Below, one piece after another: positions 35,930-44,936 of a stretch of 64,000 nt of DNA. The notes beneath the pieces were generated by a model. It made no database searches. It was given only the letters and a program-made list of their open reading frames with translations, and was not told the origin of the DNA. The stretch is from Ensifer sp. WSM1721 (GTDB taxonomy: Bacteria; Pseudomonadota; Alphaproteobacteria; Rhizobiales; Rhizobiaceae). How positions within the stretch are numbered: the stretch's first letter is position 1; each line of letters opens with the position of its first letter. Both the position numbers and the translations under genes were made by a program. The DNA lies in the NCBI RefSeq assembly GCF_000513895.2, contig NZ_CP165783.1, positions 1,364,001 through 1,428,000 of the forward strand, in the 5' to 3' direction.

Positions 35930-36907
35930 ATGAAGATTCTGAACGCGCTTCTGGGCGCCGTCGCCGCCGTTTCCCTTTTTGCCGCCTCGGCCAGCGCTCA
36001 AGGCTATCCGGAGCGCACGATCACGATGGTGGTGCCCTTCTCGGCCGGCGGTCCGACCGATACGGTCGCCCGTCTCGTCGCCGAGTCCATGTCGAAGGAC
36101 CTCGGGCAGCAGATCATCGTCGAGAACGTCGGCGGTGCCGGCGGCACGCTCGGCGCCGGTCGCGTCGCTCAGGCGGATCCCGACGGCTACACGCTGCTTC
36201 TGCATCATATCGGCATGGCCACCAGCGCGACGCTCTATCGCAAGCTCGCCTATGACACCTTGAATGCCTTCGAATATGTTGGGCTCGTCACCGAAGTGCC
36301 TATGACGATCGTCGCCCGCAAGGATTTCGAGCCGACCGATCTCAAGGGCGTGATCGACTACGCCAAGGCCAACAAGGACACGGTCACCGTCGCCAATGCC
36401 GGCATCGGCGCGGCATCGCATCTCTGCGGTATGATGTTCATGGATGCCATCGACACGCAGCTCACGACCGTGCCCTACAAGGGCACCGGCCCGGCGATGA
36501 CGGACCTGCTCGGCGGCCAGGTCGACATCATGTGCGACCAGACGACGAACACGACGAAGCAGATCCAGGGCGGTACGATCAAGGCCTATGCCGTGACCTC
36601 GCCCAAGCGGCTGAAGATCTTCCCGGACCTGCCGACGGCTGAAGAAGCCGGTCTTCAAGGCTTCCAGGTTGGTATCTGGCACGGCATCTACGCGCCGAAG
36701 GGCACGCCGGCCGAAGTCACCGACCGCCTGTCGAAGTCGCTGCAGAAGGCGCTCAAGGACGAGAACGTCGTTGCCCGTTTCGGCGAGCTCGGCACCGAAC
36801 CGTCAAGCGAAGCGGACGCCACTCCGGCGGCGCTGAAGGCCAAGCTTGAAAGCGAGATCGCGCGCTGGAAGCCGGTGATCGAGGCCGCCGGCCAGTACGC
36901 GGATTGA
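35930..36907 (+). CDS. tctC: tripartite tricarboxylate transporter binding protein (TctC/BugT)
   Basis: A 325-residue periplasmic solute receptor with a Sec signal (KILNALLGAVAAVSLFAASASA). Family marks are YPERTITMVVPFSAGGPTDT, NVGGAGGTLGAGRVAQA, PDGYTLLLHH, VPYKGTGPAMTDLLGGQVD and the C-terminal GIYAPKGTPAEV. It delivers a carboxylate to the TctAB membrane pair encoded 330 bases downstream. The ATG at 35930 follows GGGAGGAAAAG. The gap to tctB is unusually long and carries a RIME and a palindrome. Confidence 0.9.
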   Translation: MKILNALLGAVAAVSLFAASASAQGYPERTITMVVPFSAGGPTDTVARLVAESMSKDLGQQIIVENVGGAGGTLGAGRVAQADPDGYTLLLHHIGMATSATLYRKLAYDTLNAFEYVGLVTEVPMTIVARKDFEPTDLKGVIDYAKANKDTVTVANAGIGAASHLCGMMFMDAIDTQLTTVPYKGTGPAMTDLLGGQVDIMCDQTTNTTKQIQGGTIKAYAVTSPKRLKIFPDLPTAEEAGLQGFQVGIWHGIYAPKGTPAEVTDRLSKSLQKALKDENVVARFGELGTEPSSEADATPAALKAKLESEIARWKPVIEAAGQYAD

Positions 36908-37020
36908 TCTGCTCTGGCGACCCGCTGCCGTTCTGTTCTCCACCAAGAGGGAACGGCAGCGGCATCGCGTCCGACCGGCCGCTTCGGGGGCAGCGGCCGG
37001 TCGGAGAGACGATCACCCGA

Positions 37021-37036
37021 GTTGACAGCAGTCAAC
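37021..37036. promoter_or_regulatory. isolated parS-like palindrome
   Basis: GTTGACAGCAGTCAAC fits the repABC centromere consensus GTTNNCNGCNGNNAAC and differs by one base from three copies near repC. It lies in the tctC-tctB gap, about 19 kb from those. It may be a distant RepB site or a chance match. Confidence 0.5.
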
Positions 37037-37052
37037 TCGCGCAAGAACCCGT

Positions 37053-37155
37053 GCAGCGCCCGCGTCTTTTCAGACGCACGAAGGTTGCTGTAGCGCTTTG
37101 AAGTGCTGCATGTTTTTATCCTTAAACCGGCTCCGGCCTAAGGAACATGCAGTAG
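37053..37155. repeat. RIME1 intergenic repeat, copy 4 (diverged)
   Basis: From TGCAGCGCCCGCGTC to CATGCAGTAG, with several substitutions (for example TTAAACCGG...CCGGCCTAAGG in the second palindrome, changed on both arms). It lies between tctC and tctB. Confidence 0.8.
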
Positions 37156-37236
37156 CGTAGTCGGACAATAAAAAGCGAGGACATTCGCCAAGATCGGTGC
37201 GTAGCGGCCGCGTCCGAGCAACAATATGGGGAACAG

Positions 37237-37698
37237 ATGAAAGCCATCTCCTTCGATACAACCAACGCGCTGTGCGGGAGTATCCTGACGGCCGTTGGCC
37301 TTTTCTTCGCCTGGCAATCCTTCAACCTCGAGCTCGGCACGGCCTTCCGCATGGGGCCGGGCTATTTCCCGCTGCTGCTCTCTGCGGTGCTGACGCTGCT
37401 GGGAATCATCATCCTGGTGCAGTCGGCCCGCGTTCACGGCGAGCCGATGGGACCGATCGCGATCCGCGGCATGTTCTTCATCCTGCCGGCGCCGATCTTC
37501 TTCGGCCTGACGGTACGCGGGCTCGGCTTCGTTCCCGCGATCTTCTTCACGGCGCTGATCGCGTGTTTCGCCTCGCACCGCATGCGACCGCTCTGGGCGG
37601 TGGCCCTTTCGCTGGCGCTCACCGTCTTCTCGGTCGCCGTTTTCAGCTACGGACTCGGCCTGCCGTTCGAGCGCTTCGGCCCTTGGGTCCGGTTCTAG
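37237..37698 (+). CDS. tctB: tripartite tricarboxylate transporter small membrane subunit
   Basis: A 153-residue TctB with four hydrophobic segments (about 12-30, 42-62, 80-100, 115-140) and the motif FRMGPGYFPLLLS after the first. It pairs with TctA in the inner membrane. It starts after a RIME-bearing gap, so it may have its own promoter, and the tctA gene follows 10 bases on. Confidence 0.88.
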   Translation: MKAISFDTTNALCGSILTAVGLFFAWQSFNLELGTAFRMGPGYFPLLLSAVLTLLGIIILVQSARVHGEPMGPIAIRGMFFILPAPIFFGLTVRGLGFVPAIFFTALIACFASHRMRPLWAVALSLALTVFSVAVFSYGLGLPFERFGPWVRF

Positions 37699-37708
37699 GA
37701 GGCGGACA

Positions 37709-39214
37709 ATGGATCTCGTCAGCAATCTCGCCCTCGGCTTCTCCACCGCCGCTTCGCCGGCGAACCTCCTCTTCTGCCTGATCGGCGTCCTTCTCGGCAC
37801 GCTGATCGGCGTGCTGCCCGGCATCGGCGCGACGGCAACCATCGCCATGCTTTTGCCGATCACCTTCCAGTTGGAGCCGGTCTCCTCGCTGATCATGCTC
37901 GCCGGCATCTATTACGGCGCCCAATATGGCGGCTCGACCACGGCAATCCTGATCAACATGCCGGGAGAATCCTCCTCCGCCGTCACCGCCATCGACGGCT
38001 ATCAGATGGCCCGCAACGGGCGCGCCGGCACCGCGCTCGCGATCGCGGCGCTCGGCTCCTTCTTCGCCGGCACCGTCTCGACGTTCCTTGTCGCGCTCTT
38101 CGCGCCGCCCTTGACCGAGATCGCGCTCGAATTCGGTGCGGCCGAGTATTTCTCGCTGATGATCGTCGGCCTCGTCTCCTCCGTCGCGCTTGCGCACGGG
38201 TCGGTCGTCAAGGCGCTCGCCATGGTCGCGCTCGGGCTGCTGCTCGGCCTCGTCGGCACCGACATCTATACCGGCACGCCCCGCTTCACGCTCGGCATCC
38301 GCGAATATGCCGACGGCCTCAATTTCGTGGCGGTCGCCGTCGGCGTCTTCGGTATTGCCGAAATCCTGCGCAACCTGGAAAGCGAAAAGACGCGCGACGT
38401 GCTGATGGCGAAGGTCACCGACCTTTTGCCGACCAAGGACGACTTCAAGCGCATGGTCGCGCCGGTGATACGCGGCACGGTGATCGGCTCGGCGCTCGGC
38501 GTGCTGCCGGGCGGCGGCGCGATCCTCGCCGCCTTCGCCTCCTATACGGTGGAAAAGCGCCTCTCCGACCGGCCGGCGGAGTTCGGCCGCGGCGCGATCG
38601 CCGGCGTGGCGGGGCCGGAAAGCGCCAACAATGCCGGCGCGCAGACCTCGTTCATCCCGCTGTTGACCCTCGGGATTCCGGCAAACCCGGTTATGGCGCT
38701 GATGATCGGCGCGATGATCATCCAGGGCATTGTTCCCGGCCCGAACGTGGCGGTGGAGCAGCCGGCCCTCTTCTGGGGCATCATCGCCTCCATGTGGATC
38801 GGCAACCTGATGCTCGTCGTCTTGAACCTCCCCCTGATCGGGCTTTGGGTGAAGCTCCTGAAGATACCCTATTTCGTGCTCTTCCCGATCATCATGGCCT
38901 TCTGCTCGATCGGGGTCTACAGCGTCAATTCCAACGTCTACGACCTCTATGCCGTCGCCTTCTTCGGCCTCGTCGGCTACCTGCTCCTGAAACTGCGCTG
39001 CGAACCGGCACCGCTGTTGCTCGGCTTCGTTCTCGGGCCGCTGCTCGAGGAGAACCTGAGGCGCGCCATGATCCTCTCGCGCGGCGACCCGACGACCTTC
39101 GTCACTCGGCCGATCAGCGCCGTCCTGCTCGCCATCGCCGCCGCGGTCCTCGTCATCGTCTTCCTGCCGGCCGTAAAAGCCAAGCGCGAGGAAGTCTTCG
39201 TCGAGGAGGATTGA
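37709..39214 (+). CDS. tctA: tripartite tricarboxylate transporter large permease
   Basis: A 501-residue TctA permease with about twelve membrane helices. Hallmarks are GTLIGVLPGIGATATIAMLLP near residue 30 and YYGAQYGGSTTAILINMPGE near 70, both repeated in part later (SALGVLPGGGAILAAFASY; GPESANNAGAQTSFIPLLTLGIP), the internal duplication of the family. GGAGGCGGACA precedes the start. It moves the substrate bound by TctC with sodium or protons. Confidence 0.92.
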   Translation: MDLVSNLALGFSTAASPANLLFCLIGVLLGTLIGVLPGIGATATIAMLLPITFQLEPVSSLIMLAGIYYGAQYGGSTTAILINMPGESSSAVTAIDGYQMARNGRAGTALAIAALGSFFAGTVSTFLVALFAPPLTEIALEFGAAEYFSLMIVGLVSSVALAHGSVVKALAMVALGLLLGLVGTDIYTGTPRFTLGIREYADGLNFVAVAVGVFGIAEILRNLESEKTRDVLMAKVTDLLPTKDDFKRMVAPVIRGTVIGSALGVLPGGGAILAAFASYTVEKRLSDRPAEFGRGAIAGVAGPESANNAGAQTSFIPLLTLGIPANPVMALMIGAMIIQGIVPGPNVAVEQPALFWGIIASMWIGNLMLVVLNLPLIGLWVKLLKIPYFVLFPIIMAFCSIGVYSVNSNVYDLYAVAFFGLVGYLLLKLRCEPAPLLLGFVLGPLLEENLRRAMILSRGDPTTFVTRPISAVLLAIAAAVLVIVFLPAVKAKREEVFVEED

Positions 39215-39239
39215 GGGCGCTCTTCTTCTTGCCCCGCGC

Positions 39240-39342
39240 CTACAGCGCCGCGCGTCTGATCGGATGCGCGGCCCTGTAGCACTTTGAATTGCTGCATGTT
39301 TTTATCCTCAAATCGGCTAGGATTGACGGAAACATGCAGTAG
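39240..39342. repeat. RIME1 intergenic repeat, copy 5 (diverged)
   Basis: From CTACAGCGCCGCGCGTC to CATGCAGTAG. The first palindrome reads GTCTGATCGGATGC, changed from the usual CTTTTCAGAC core, with its outer arms kept. It lies 25 bases after tctA and may act as its transcript end. Confidence 0.8.
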
Positions 39343-39377
39343 AAGACGCAGGGCAAGCGACTTTGCCGCCCGCGGGA

Positions 39378-39683
39378 TCAAGGCCGGCCGACCTCGCTCC
39401 ATCGGCTCGAGACCAGCCTCAGCCATGGTGCCGAGTGGAAGACGGCCATGAGCAAGTACATCGCGGCCATTCCGCTCAGCGGCAGGGGCTCTTGCGCCGA
39501 AGAGCAGATCATATCAGCCCCACCGGTGACGACCGTGAGGAGCGCCATGACCGCGAATGTCGGCGCCGCAGCGAGGGATAGCCAGTCGGCCATGCCCCGC
39601 GCCGCCGGACCGATACCTGCGGCACCGGGAGATTCGTTGCTGGCGCGCGACGTGCCAGTTGGGTGGCTTGACCGGAGCGGCAT
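39378..39683 (-). CDS. small membrane protein downstream of DUF899 gene
   Basis: A 101-residue protein with two hydrophobic helices (WLSLAAAPTFAVMALLTVV and MAAMYLLMAVFHSAPWL). The first 30 residues are less conserved in appearance; an internal start at MADWLS, codon 31, is a real alternative. It begins 3 bases after the DUF899 stop, so the two are co-transcribed. Similar small proteins follow DUF899 genes in rhizobia, from memory. Function unknown. Confidence 0.65.
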   Translation of the reverse strand: MPLRSSHPTGTSRASNESPGAAGIGPAARGMADWLSLAAAPTFAVMALLTVVTGGADMICSSAQEPLPLSGMAAMYLLMAVFHSAPWLRLVSSRWSEVGRP

Positions 39684-39686
39684 CGG

Positions 39687-40478
39687 TCAGTCCTGACCAT
39701 AGCGGTCGTGGTGGCGCCACCAGACACCCGTCTCGTTGCGCCCTTTCGAGGCGCGGTCGAGCCATTGATACACGCCCCAAAGGCCGTCCAGCCCGCGCGC
39801 ATAGCTCGAATAGGTGTGGTAGACGATACCGTCGTCGAGCACGAATGCGCTCACGCCCGGCCTGTCGCGCGTATATGTGGCAACGTCGGTTCCGGTCATC
39901 GCTGCAATCTCGGCGACCGGTCCTTCGTTGCCCCGCCATTCCTGGACGGTCTTGCCTGCGAGCGGCTCGCGTGCCGGCGGCTCGCGCCGATAGTTGTATT
40001 CTATGCCGCCCGCGCGCTGCTCATCCTCGGTGAACCAGACGCTGAAATCGTGGTTGAAGTCGCTGCCGAAGGAGGACGCCCAGGGGAAAGTCCATCCCAT
40101 TCGCTGCTTGAACGCCTCGAGCTTTGTAAGCGGTGCGCGCGACACCGCCGAGAAGGCGACATCATGGTTCTCGAGATGAACGACGATGCCGTTGAAGCCA
40201 TCCGCGATCGAGGAGCAGGAAGGGCATCCGGCCGTATAGTCGGGTCCGAACATGAAATGGTAGACGAGGAGCTGCGATCGGCCCCGGAAGAGGTCCTTGA
40301 GCGAGGCGCTCCCCTCTTCGGTCTCGAATCGGTACTGCTTGTCGATCCTGACCCACGGCAAGGCCTGCCGTTGCTCGGCGAGTTCGTCGCTGCGGCGCGT
40401 CAGCTCCTTCTCCGCCGCGAGCAGTTCGAGCCGCGCCGTCAGCCAGTCTTCACGTGTTCCAGTCAGATGTGCTGTCAT
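39687..40478 (-). CDS. DUF899 thioredoxin-like protein
   Basis: A 263-residue DUF899 protein of thioredoxin fold. It opens with a helical segment (REDWLTARLELLAAEKELTRRSDEL), then the core FGPDYTAGCPSCSSIADGF with a CxxC pair and later DVATYTRDRPGVSAFVLDDG and VYHTYSSYARGLD. Members are annotated as putative dithiol-disulfide oxidoreductases; no substrate is established. It is divergent from the gene at 40598, which may regulate it. Confidence 0.87.
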   Translation of the reverse strand: MTAHLTGTREDWLTARLELLAAEKELTRRSDELAEQRQALPWVRIDKQYRFETEEGSASLKDLFRGRSQLLVYHFMFGPDYTAGCPSCSSIADGFNGIVVHLENHDVAFSAVSRAPLTKLEAFKQRMGWTFPWASSFGSDFNHDFSVWFTEDEQRAGGIEYNYRREPPAREPLAGKTVQEWRGNEGPVAEIAAMTGTDVATYTRDRPGVSAFVLDDGIVYHTYSSYARGLDGLWGVYQWLDRASKGRNETGVWWRHHDRYGQD

Positions 40479-40597
40479 CCTTCTTCTCCTTTGCCTATTT
40501 GTTGTCGTAGCTTTCCTGCGGCGCGTTGCTTGCCGGTCGTGAGCCAGACTAGAACCGGATATCGGATGGTGAGAGTGACAAGTGTGACGGGATTCCG

Positions 40598-41818
40598 ATG
40601 GACTCGATGATCACCGCCGCGGCGCGGGCGCTTGCGGCGGGTGATTCCCTCGGCGCCTTGAAACGGGTCGCGCTGCGTGACGACGCGCCCGCGCTCGCGC
40701 TCAGGGGCATAGCGATGGCGCAGCTCGGCGACTTCGTTCGGGCGAAGGCTCTCCTCAAAAGTGCTGCCCGCGCCTTCGGGCCGAAGGAGGCGGTGGCCCG
40801 CGCACGCTGCATCGTCGCCGAGGCCGAAATCGCACTCGTGTCGCGCGATCTCTCCTGGCCTGCAAAGGCGCTTGATACGGCCTGGGCGACGCTCGAGGGG
40901 CATGGCGATCGCGTGAATGCCGCCCATGCGGGCAATCTCAAGGTGCGACGCCTGCTCCTGATCGGCCGGCTCGACGAGGCCGAGCGCACGCTTGCCGGGC
41001 TCGACCCGGCGCCGCTCCCGCCCGCCTCCACGACTGCCCGCGAACTGGCCATTGCGGGGATAGCCATCCGCCGTCTGAAGACGGAGGTAGCGCGTGCTGC
41101 GCTCACGCGGGCCGCGCACGCGGCGCGGCAAGCGAACATTCCGGCGCTGACGGCGGAGGTCGAGGCCGCTTCGCTCGCCTTGAAAACGCCGGCGGCGCGG
41201 CTGATTGCGCGCGGTGAGGAACGCTCCCTCTTGCTCGACGAGGTCGAGGCGCTTCTGGCGTCCGGCGCGCTCGTCGTGGATGCCTGCCGTCATGTCGTAC
41301 GGCAAGGGGACGCAATGGTCTCGCTGTCGACCCGCCCGGTATTGTTTGCGCTTGCCGGAGCGCTCGCCGAGGGCTGGCCGGGGGACGTGCCGAGAGGCAC
41401 GCTCCTTCGGCGCGCTTTCCGGGCGAAGCACGCCGACGAATCGCACCGCGCCCGTTTGCGGGTCGAAATCGGGCGGCTGCGAGCGGAGCTTAAGGAACTG
41501 GCAGACGTGCGGGCGACGAAGCGCGGTTTCGCGCTTTCGCCGCAGGGTGGCCGCGAGATCGCCGTTCTGGCACCGCCGGTCGAAGGGCAGGATGCGTCGG
41601 TGCTCGCCTTGCTCGCCGATGGCGAGTCATGGTCGAGCTCGTCGCTCGCGATCGCTCTTGGAACCAGCCCCCGTACCGTGCAGCGGGCACTGGAACAGCT
41701 TGCGGCAGCGGGCAAGGTGCAACCGCTCGGCCATGGCCGAGCGCGGCGCTGGATGACGCCGCTCGTGCCGGGATTCCCGACAATCTTGTTACTTCCCGGT
41801 CCACTGCCGAGTGACTAG
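40598..41818 (+). CDS. TPR-like regulator with C-terminal helix-turn-helix
   Basis: A 406-residue protein. Residues 1-200 are an Ala-rich helical repeat region (AKALLKSAARAFGPKEAVARARC), the middle resembles transcriptional activator domains, and a winged HTH closes the chain (SSLAIALGTSPRTVQRALEQLAAAGKVQPLGHGRARRW, about 352-390). Regulation of the divergent DUF899 genes or of the beta-propeller gene 81 bases downstream is likely by position only. Confidence 0.7.
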   Translation: MDSMITAAARALAAGDSLGALKRVALRDDAPALALRGIAMAQLGDFVRAKALLKSAARAFGPKEAVARARCIVAEAEIALVSRDLSWPAKALDTAWATLEGHGDRVNAAHAGNLKVRRLLLIGRLDEAERTLAGLDPAPLPPASTTARELAIAGIAIRRLKTEVARAALTRAAHAARQANIPALTAEVEAASLALKTPAARLIARGEERSLLLDEVEALLASGALVVDACRHVVRQGDAMVSLSTRPVLFALAGALAEGWPGDVPRGTLLRRAFRAKHADESHRARLRVEIGRLRAELKELADVRATKRGFALSPQGGREIAVLAPPVEGQDASVLALLADGESWSSSSLAIALGTSPRTVQRALEQLAAAGKVQPLGHGRARRWMTPLVPGFPTILLLPGPLPSD

Positions 41819-41899
41819 AGTGCCATCGAACCGGATGCAGGCTTCGTCAATCGGCGGCGCAGGGTATCCGCCTCTGAGCACTCCGCAAAGGATGAGAGC

Positions 41900-42532
41900 A
41901 TGAGACGATCCAAGGCCGAAATCCTTCGCGAATACGGACCCTTCCCAGGGGCTGATCAGGTGGCTGGCGTCACCTTCGACGGCCGCCGCGTCTGGTTCGC
42001 CTCGGGAGACAAGCTGAACGCATTCGATCCGGCTAGCGGAGAAACGCTACGCTCGATCGACGTGGCCGCGCATGCCGGAACCGCCTTCGACGGCAAGCAC
42101 CTGTTTCAGATTGCCGAGGATCGCATCTTAAAGATCGATCCGGAGACAGGTCGGGTGCTCGCCAGCATTCCGGCGCCGGAAGACGGCAATTCGGGGCTGG
42201 CCTGGGCCGAAGGGGCGCTCTGGGTTGGGCAGCATCGCGGCCGGAGGATTCATCAGGTCGATCCCGAAACGGGAAAGATCCTCCGCACGATCGAATCCAA
42301 CCGCATGGTCACCGGAGTCACCTGGATCGACGGCGAGCTCTGGCACGGCACCTGGGAAGGCGACGAGAGCGAGGTGCGGCGTGTGGATCCTGAAACAGGC
42401 GAGATTCTGGAGAGGCTGGAAATGCCATCCGGAATAGGCGTGTCGGGACTCGAGTCCGATGGCGGCGACCAGTTCTTCTGTGGCGGTGGCGCAAGCGGAA
42501 AGGTGCGAGTCGTCCGCCGACCCCGTCGTTAA
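41900..42532 (+). CDS. beta-propeller (Vgb/glutamine-cyclotransferase-like) protein
   Basis: A 210-residue protein made of repeating blades of about 40 residues, each with the turn DPETG (DPASGETLRSID, DPETGRVLASI, DPETGKILRTIE, DPETGEILERLE) and a W/H-rich strand (GALWVGQHRGRRIHQ). There is no signal peptide. Such short propellers are annotated as SMP-30/PQQ-like without known reaction. It follows the HTH gene on the same strand and may be its target. Confidence 0.75.
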   Translation: MRRSKAEILREYGPFPGADQVAGVTFDGRRVWFASGDKLNAFDPASGETLRSIDVAAHAGTAFDGKHLFQIAEDRILKIDPETGRVLASIPAPEDGNSGLAWAEGALWVGQHRGRRIHQVDPETGKILRTIESNRMVTGVTWIDGELWHGTWEGDESEVRRVDPETGEILERLEMPSGIGVSGLESDGGDQFFCGGGASGKVRVVRRPRR

Positions 42533-42644
42533 GCCCCCCTACTGGCAGGCCCCGCTTTCGACCCATCCGCGACGGTAAATGCGAAGAACCGACCCAAAGC
42601 GGGTGGCGACATCAAAGTCGGAGCGGGCCGCACCGGAAGCCATG

Positions 42645-43106
42645 TCAAGCGCTGGCGTGCGCCAACTTCTGCAAGCCTCCCCGCGTCGATTCATGCTCAT
42701 CTTTGCCGTTTGGAAGGCCTTGGAAATGCCCCACCGTTTCGTCGAGCTGCACCCACTTATGTTTTGATTGCTCGAATACTGACATGGCAGGTGGCGCGAA
42801 GGCTGGGTCGGCAAATGCACCGACTGCCACCCCGATCCAGGACGGCGAAGCATCGGCCTTCCAGTAGACGGTCGAGCCGCAAGTTGGGCAGAAATGCATT
42901 CGGACCTTGCGACCGCTCTCGGCAGTACGAATGAACTCTGTGGACGTCCCAGAAATTTCGACGCAGTTAATCGAGTAGAACGCATTGGCACTGAACGGTG
43001 CACCAGTTCTTCGCTGGCAAGCGAAGCAGTGACACAGCGCAGTCAATTGTGGCGGTTCGTTGAGCGTCAGTCGAAGGGCGCCACAGGCGCATTGAGCATT
43101 GGCCAT
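42645..43106 (-). CDS. GFA-family (glutathione-dependent formaldehyde-activating-like) protein
   Basis: A 153-residue zinc-binding GFA/CENP-V domain protein. The cysteine pattern is CACGALRLTL, CHCFACQRRTGAPF and FCPTCGSTVYWKAD, which binds two zinc ions. Despite the name, most members have no proven formaldehyde activity. The ATG at 43106 follows GAGGAGTTTCC on the minus strand. A half RIME lies beyond its start. Confidence 0.87.
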   Translation of the reverse strand: MANAQCACGALRLTLNEPPQLTALCHCFACQRRTGAPFSANAFYSINCVEISGTSTEFIRTAESGRKVRMHFCPTCGSTVYWKADASPSWIGVAVGAFADPAFAPPAMSVFEQSKHKWVQLDETVGHFQGLPNGKDEHESTRGGLQKLAHASA

Positions 43107-43182
43107 GGAAACTCCTCCCGCTTGCGCGGTGAGATCGCTTTGGAGTGAGGGCTGAAGCGCAGGCCTCGACCGCTATTCATTG

Positions 43183-43221
43183 CAGTCCTTTGTGCGTCTG
43201 AAAAGACGCACGGCGCTGTAG
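43183..43221. repeat. half RIME1 (first palindrome only)
   Basis: CAGTCCTTTGTGCGTCTGAA followed by AAGACGCACGGCGCTGTAG. The second palindrome is absent, so this is a truncated element. Confidence 0.75.
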
Positions 43222-43290
43222 GTGAGCCTGGAACTGTATCAGGTGAGACTGACGCCCAACAGGGTTGTGGGGTTGATTGCTCCTTGATTT

Positions 43291-43308
43291 ATACCGACCG
43301 TATGGTAT
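43291..43308. promoter_or_regulatory. inverted repeat, probable TetR operator
   Basis: ATACC and GGTAT arms around GACCGTAT, 10 bases before the TetR start at 43318; likely the autoregulatory site. Confidence 0.5.
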
Positions 43309-43317
43309 GTCAGTTAT

Positions 43318-43995
43318 ATGTCAAGACCGACCAAACACTCGCCCGAACGCGGCAATGCGCGGCTCCGCCTCCTCGAGGCGGCGCGTGACATCATTCGTGA
43401 AAAGGGCTTTGCAGCAACAAGCGTCGACGACTTGTGCAAGGCCGCCGCCGTCACCAAGGGCGCGTTCTTCCATCACTTCGGGAGCAAGGAGGCCCTCGGC
43501 GTGGCAGCGGCGGAGTTCTGGGCAGAGACGACGTCGACCTTCTTCGCCGGAGCGCCCTATCACGAACCCGGCGATGCTCTGGCGCGGGTCCTCGCCTATG
43601 TGGCGTTCCGCAAGGCGATCATTGCGGGCGATCTAAAGGAATTCACATGTCTCGTCGGCACGATGGCGCAGGAGGTTTTCGAGACGGCGCCCGATATTCG
43701 CGATGCCTGTGGCCGCAGCATTTTCGGCCATGCGGCGACACTGGAGGATGACATCGAACGGGCGCGGCGGGAGCGCGGCATCACGGCCGACTGGTCGGCT
43801 GCGAGCCTTGCCCGTCACACGCAGGCGGTTCTCCAGGGCGGTTTCGTCCTGGCGAAAGCCGGCAACGATCCCGATTTGGCGCGGGAAAGTCTCGATCATC
43901 TGGAACGGTACATTCGACACCTCTTCAACATCACGGGGGACAGCAATGAACAGAACGACCCATATCGGATGTGCCTGCGGGCAGACGCGCCTTGA
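43318..43995 (+). CDS. TetR-family repressor
   Basis: A 225-residue TetR protein. The HTH lies at about 15-60 (GFAATSVDDLCKAAAVTKGAFFHHFGSK split by a helix turn), the rest is the ligand domain. The last 17 codons overlap the next gene, which suggests translational coupling and a shared operon with two small genes. The inducer is unknown. Confidence 0.88.
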   Translation: MSRPTKHSPERGNARLRLLEAARDIIREKGFAATSVDDLCKAAAVTKGAFFHHFGSKEALGVAAAEFWAETTSTFFAGAPYHEPGDALARVLAYVAFRKAIIAGDLKEFTCLVGTMAQEVFETAPDIRDACGRSIFGHAATLEDDIERARRERGITADWSAASLARHTQAVLQGGFVLAKAGNDPDLARESLDHLERYIRHLFNITGDSNEQNDPYRMCLRADAP

Positions 43996-44482
43996 AGTGC
44001 GGGGAAACCCGATCCTCGTTTCCGAATGTCTGTGCAACTCCTGCCGCGCTGCCGCGGGAAGGCTTGCGGCGCTTCCGGGCGCGAAAAACACCCTGACCGC
44101 CTATCACGCCACGCCGGCCGCGGAGTATCGAAAGGACCGGATAAGCATTCGTTCCGGGGTGGAGAACCTGAAGGAATTCCGTCTCTCCTCCACAGCCGGC
44201 TCACGCCGCGTCGTTGCCACCTGCTGCAACACGCCGGTCTTCCTGGAACTGAAGGGCGCCCACTGGCTCAGCCTCTATCTGCATCTCTGGCCGGCGGAGA
44301 CGCGGCCGAGGCCCGAACTGCGAACGATGGTGGGCGATCTTGCCGATACTTCCGCCCTCCCGAAGGATATTCCCAACCTCAAGAGCCATACGCTCGCCTT
44401 CTACGCCAAGCTGCTGGCGGCCTGGGTCGCCATGGGCTTCCGCAATCCGAAAATCGCCGTCGCGGGGAAGATCGATGTCTGA
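43946..44482 (+). CDS. GFA-like/DUF6151 zinc protein
   Basis: A 178-residue protein with GFA-type cysteine clusters: GCACGQTRLEV, SECLCNSC and a later TCCNTPVFLEL. The domain is longer than the usual GFA protein and continues in a helical tail. It is probably zinc-binding; function unknown. The ATG at 43946 (GGGGGACAGC upstream) lies inside the TetR gene. The next gene starts before its stop. Confidence 0.75.
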   Translation: MNRTTHIGCACGQTRLEVRGNPILVSECLCNSCRAAAGRLAALPGAKNTLTAYHATPAAEYRKDRISIRSGVENLKEFRLSSTAGSRRVVATCCNTPVFLELKGAHWLSLYLHLWPAETRPRPELRTMVGDLADTSALPKDIPNLKSHTLAFYAKLLAAWVAMGFRNPKIAVAGKIDV

Positions 44483-44792
44483 GAAGATTGAAGTCGAGAA
44501 CGTCAACATTCCAGGGCGCACCGAACGGCTGGACCGCACAAAATATATGGCGATGCGCCACGCCCTGCTTGCCGCGCTGCCGGACACACCGCCCGGCATA
44601 ACGGTTGCGCAGGCGCAGGAGGCCCTGCTGCCGCACCTTTCGGAAACGGACTTTCCAGAGCGGCAAAAGGCAGGATGGTGGATGAAGGCCGTACAGCTCG
44701 ACCTCGAGGCGAAAGGTATCATCAAACGAGCGCCGCAGAGGCCGGTTCACCTCTACCGGGTCAAAAGTCAGAGAAGTGATGATTGGGGCTGA
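44475..44792 (+). CDS. DUF6958-like small protein
   Basis: A 105-residue soluble protein (SEKIEVENVNIPGRTERLDR, then KYMAMRHALLAALPDTPPGIT). It looks like a winged-helix-like module (MKAVQLDLEAKGIIKR near the end). It overlaps the previous gene by 8 bases. The operon with TetR and a GFA-like protein is the only clue to function. Confidence 0.7.
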   Translation: MSEKIEVENVNIPGRTERLDRTKYMAMRHALLAALPDTPPGITVAQAQEALLPHLSETDFPERQKAGWWMKAVQLDLEAKGIIKRAPQRPVHLYRVKSQRSDDWG

Positions 44793-44936
44793 ACACGTCC
44801 TATCTTACCCGCTAATTGCGATCCTATGTTCGCTCCGACGCCCGGACGTGTGATGTGGATCGACTTCCAGCAGCGTGGGCCGCGCTCCGTAAGGAAGGCC
44901 CGGGGCGCTCGTACTCAGCAACGCTTTTCGATCGCA

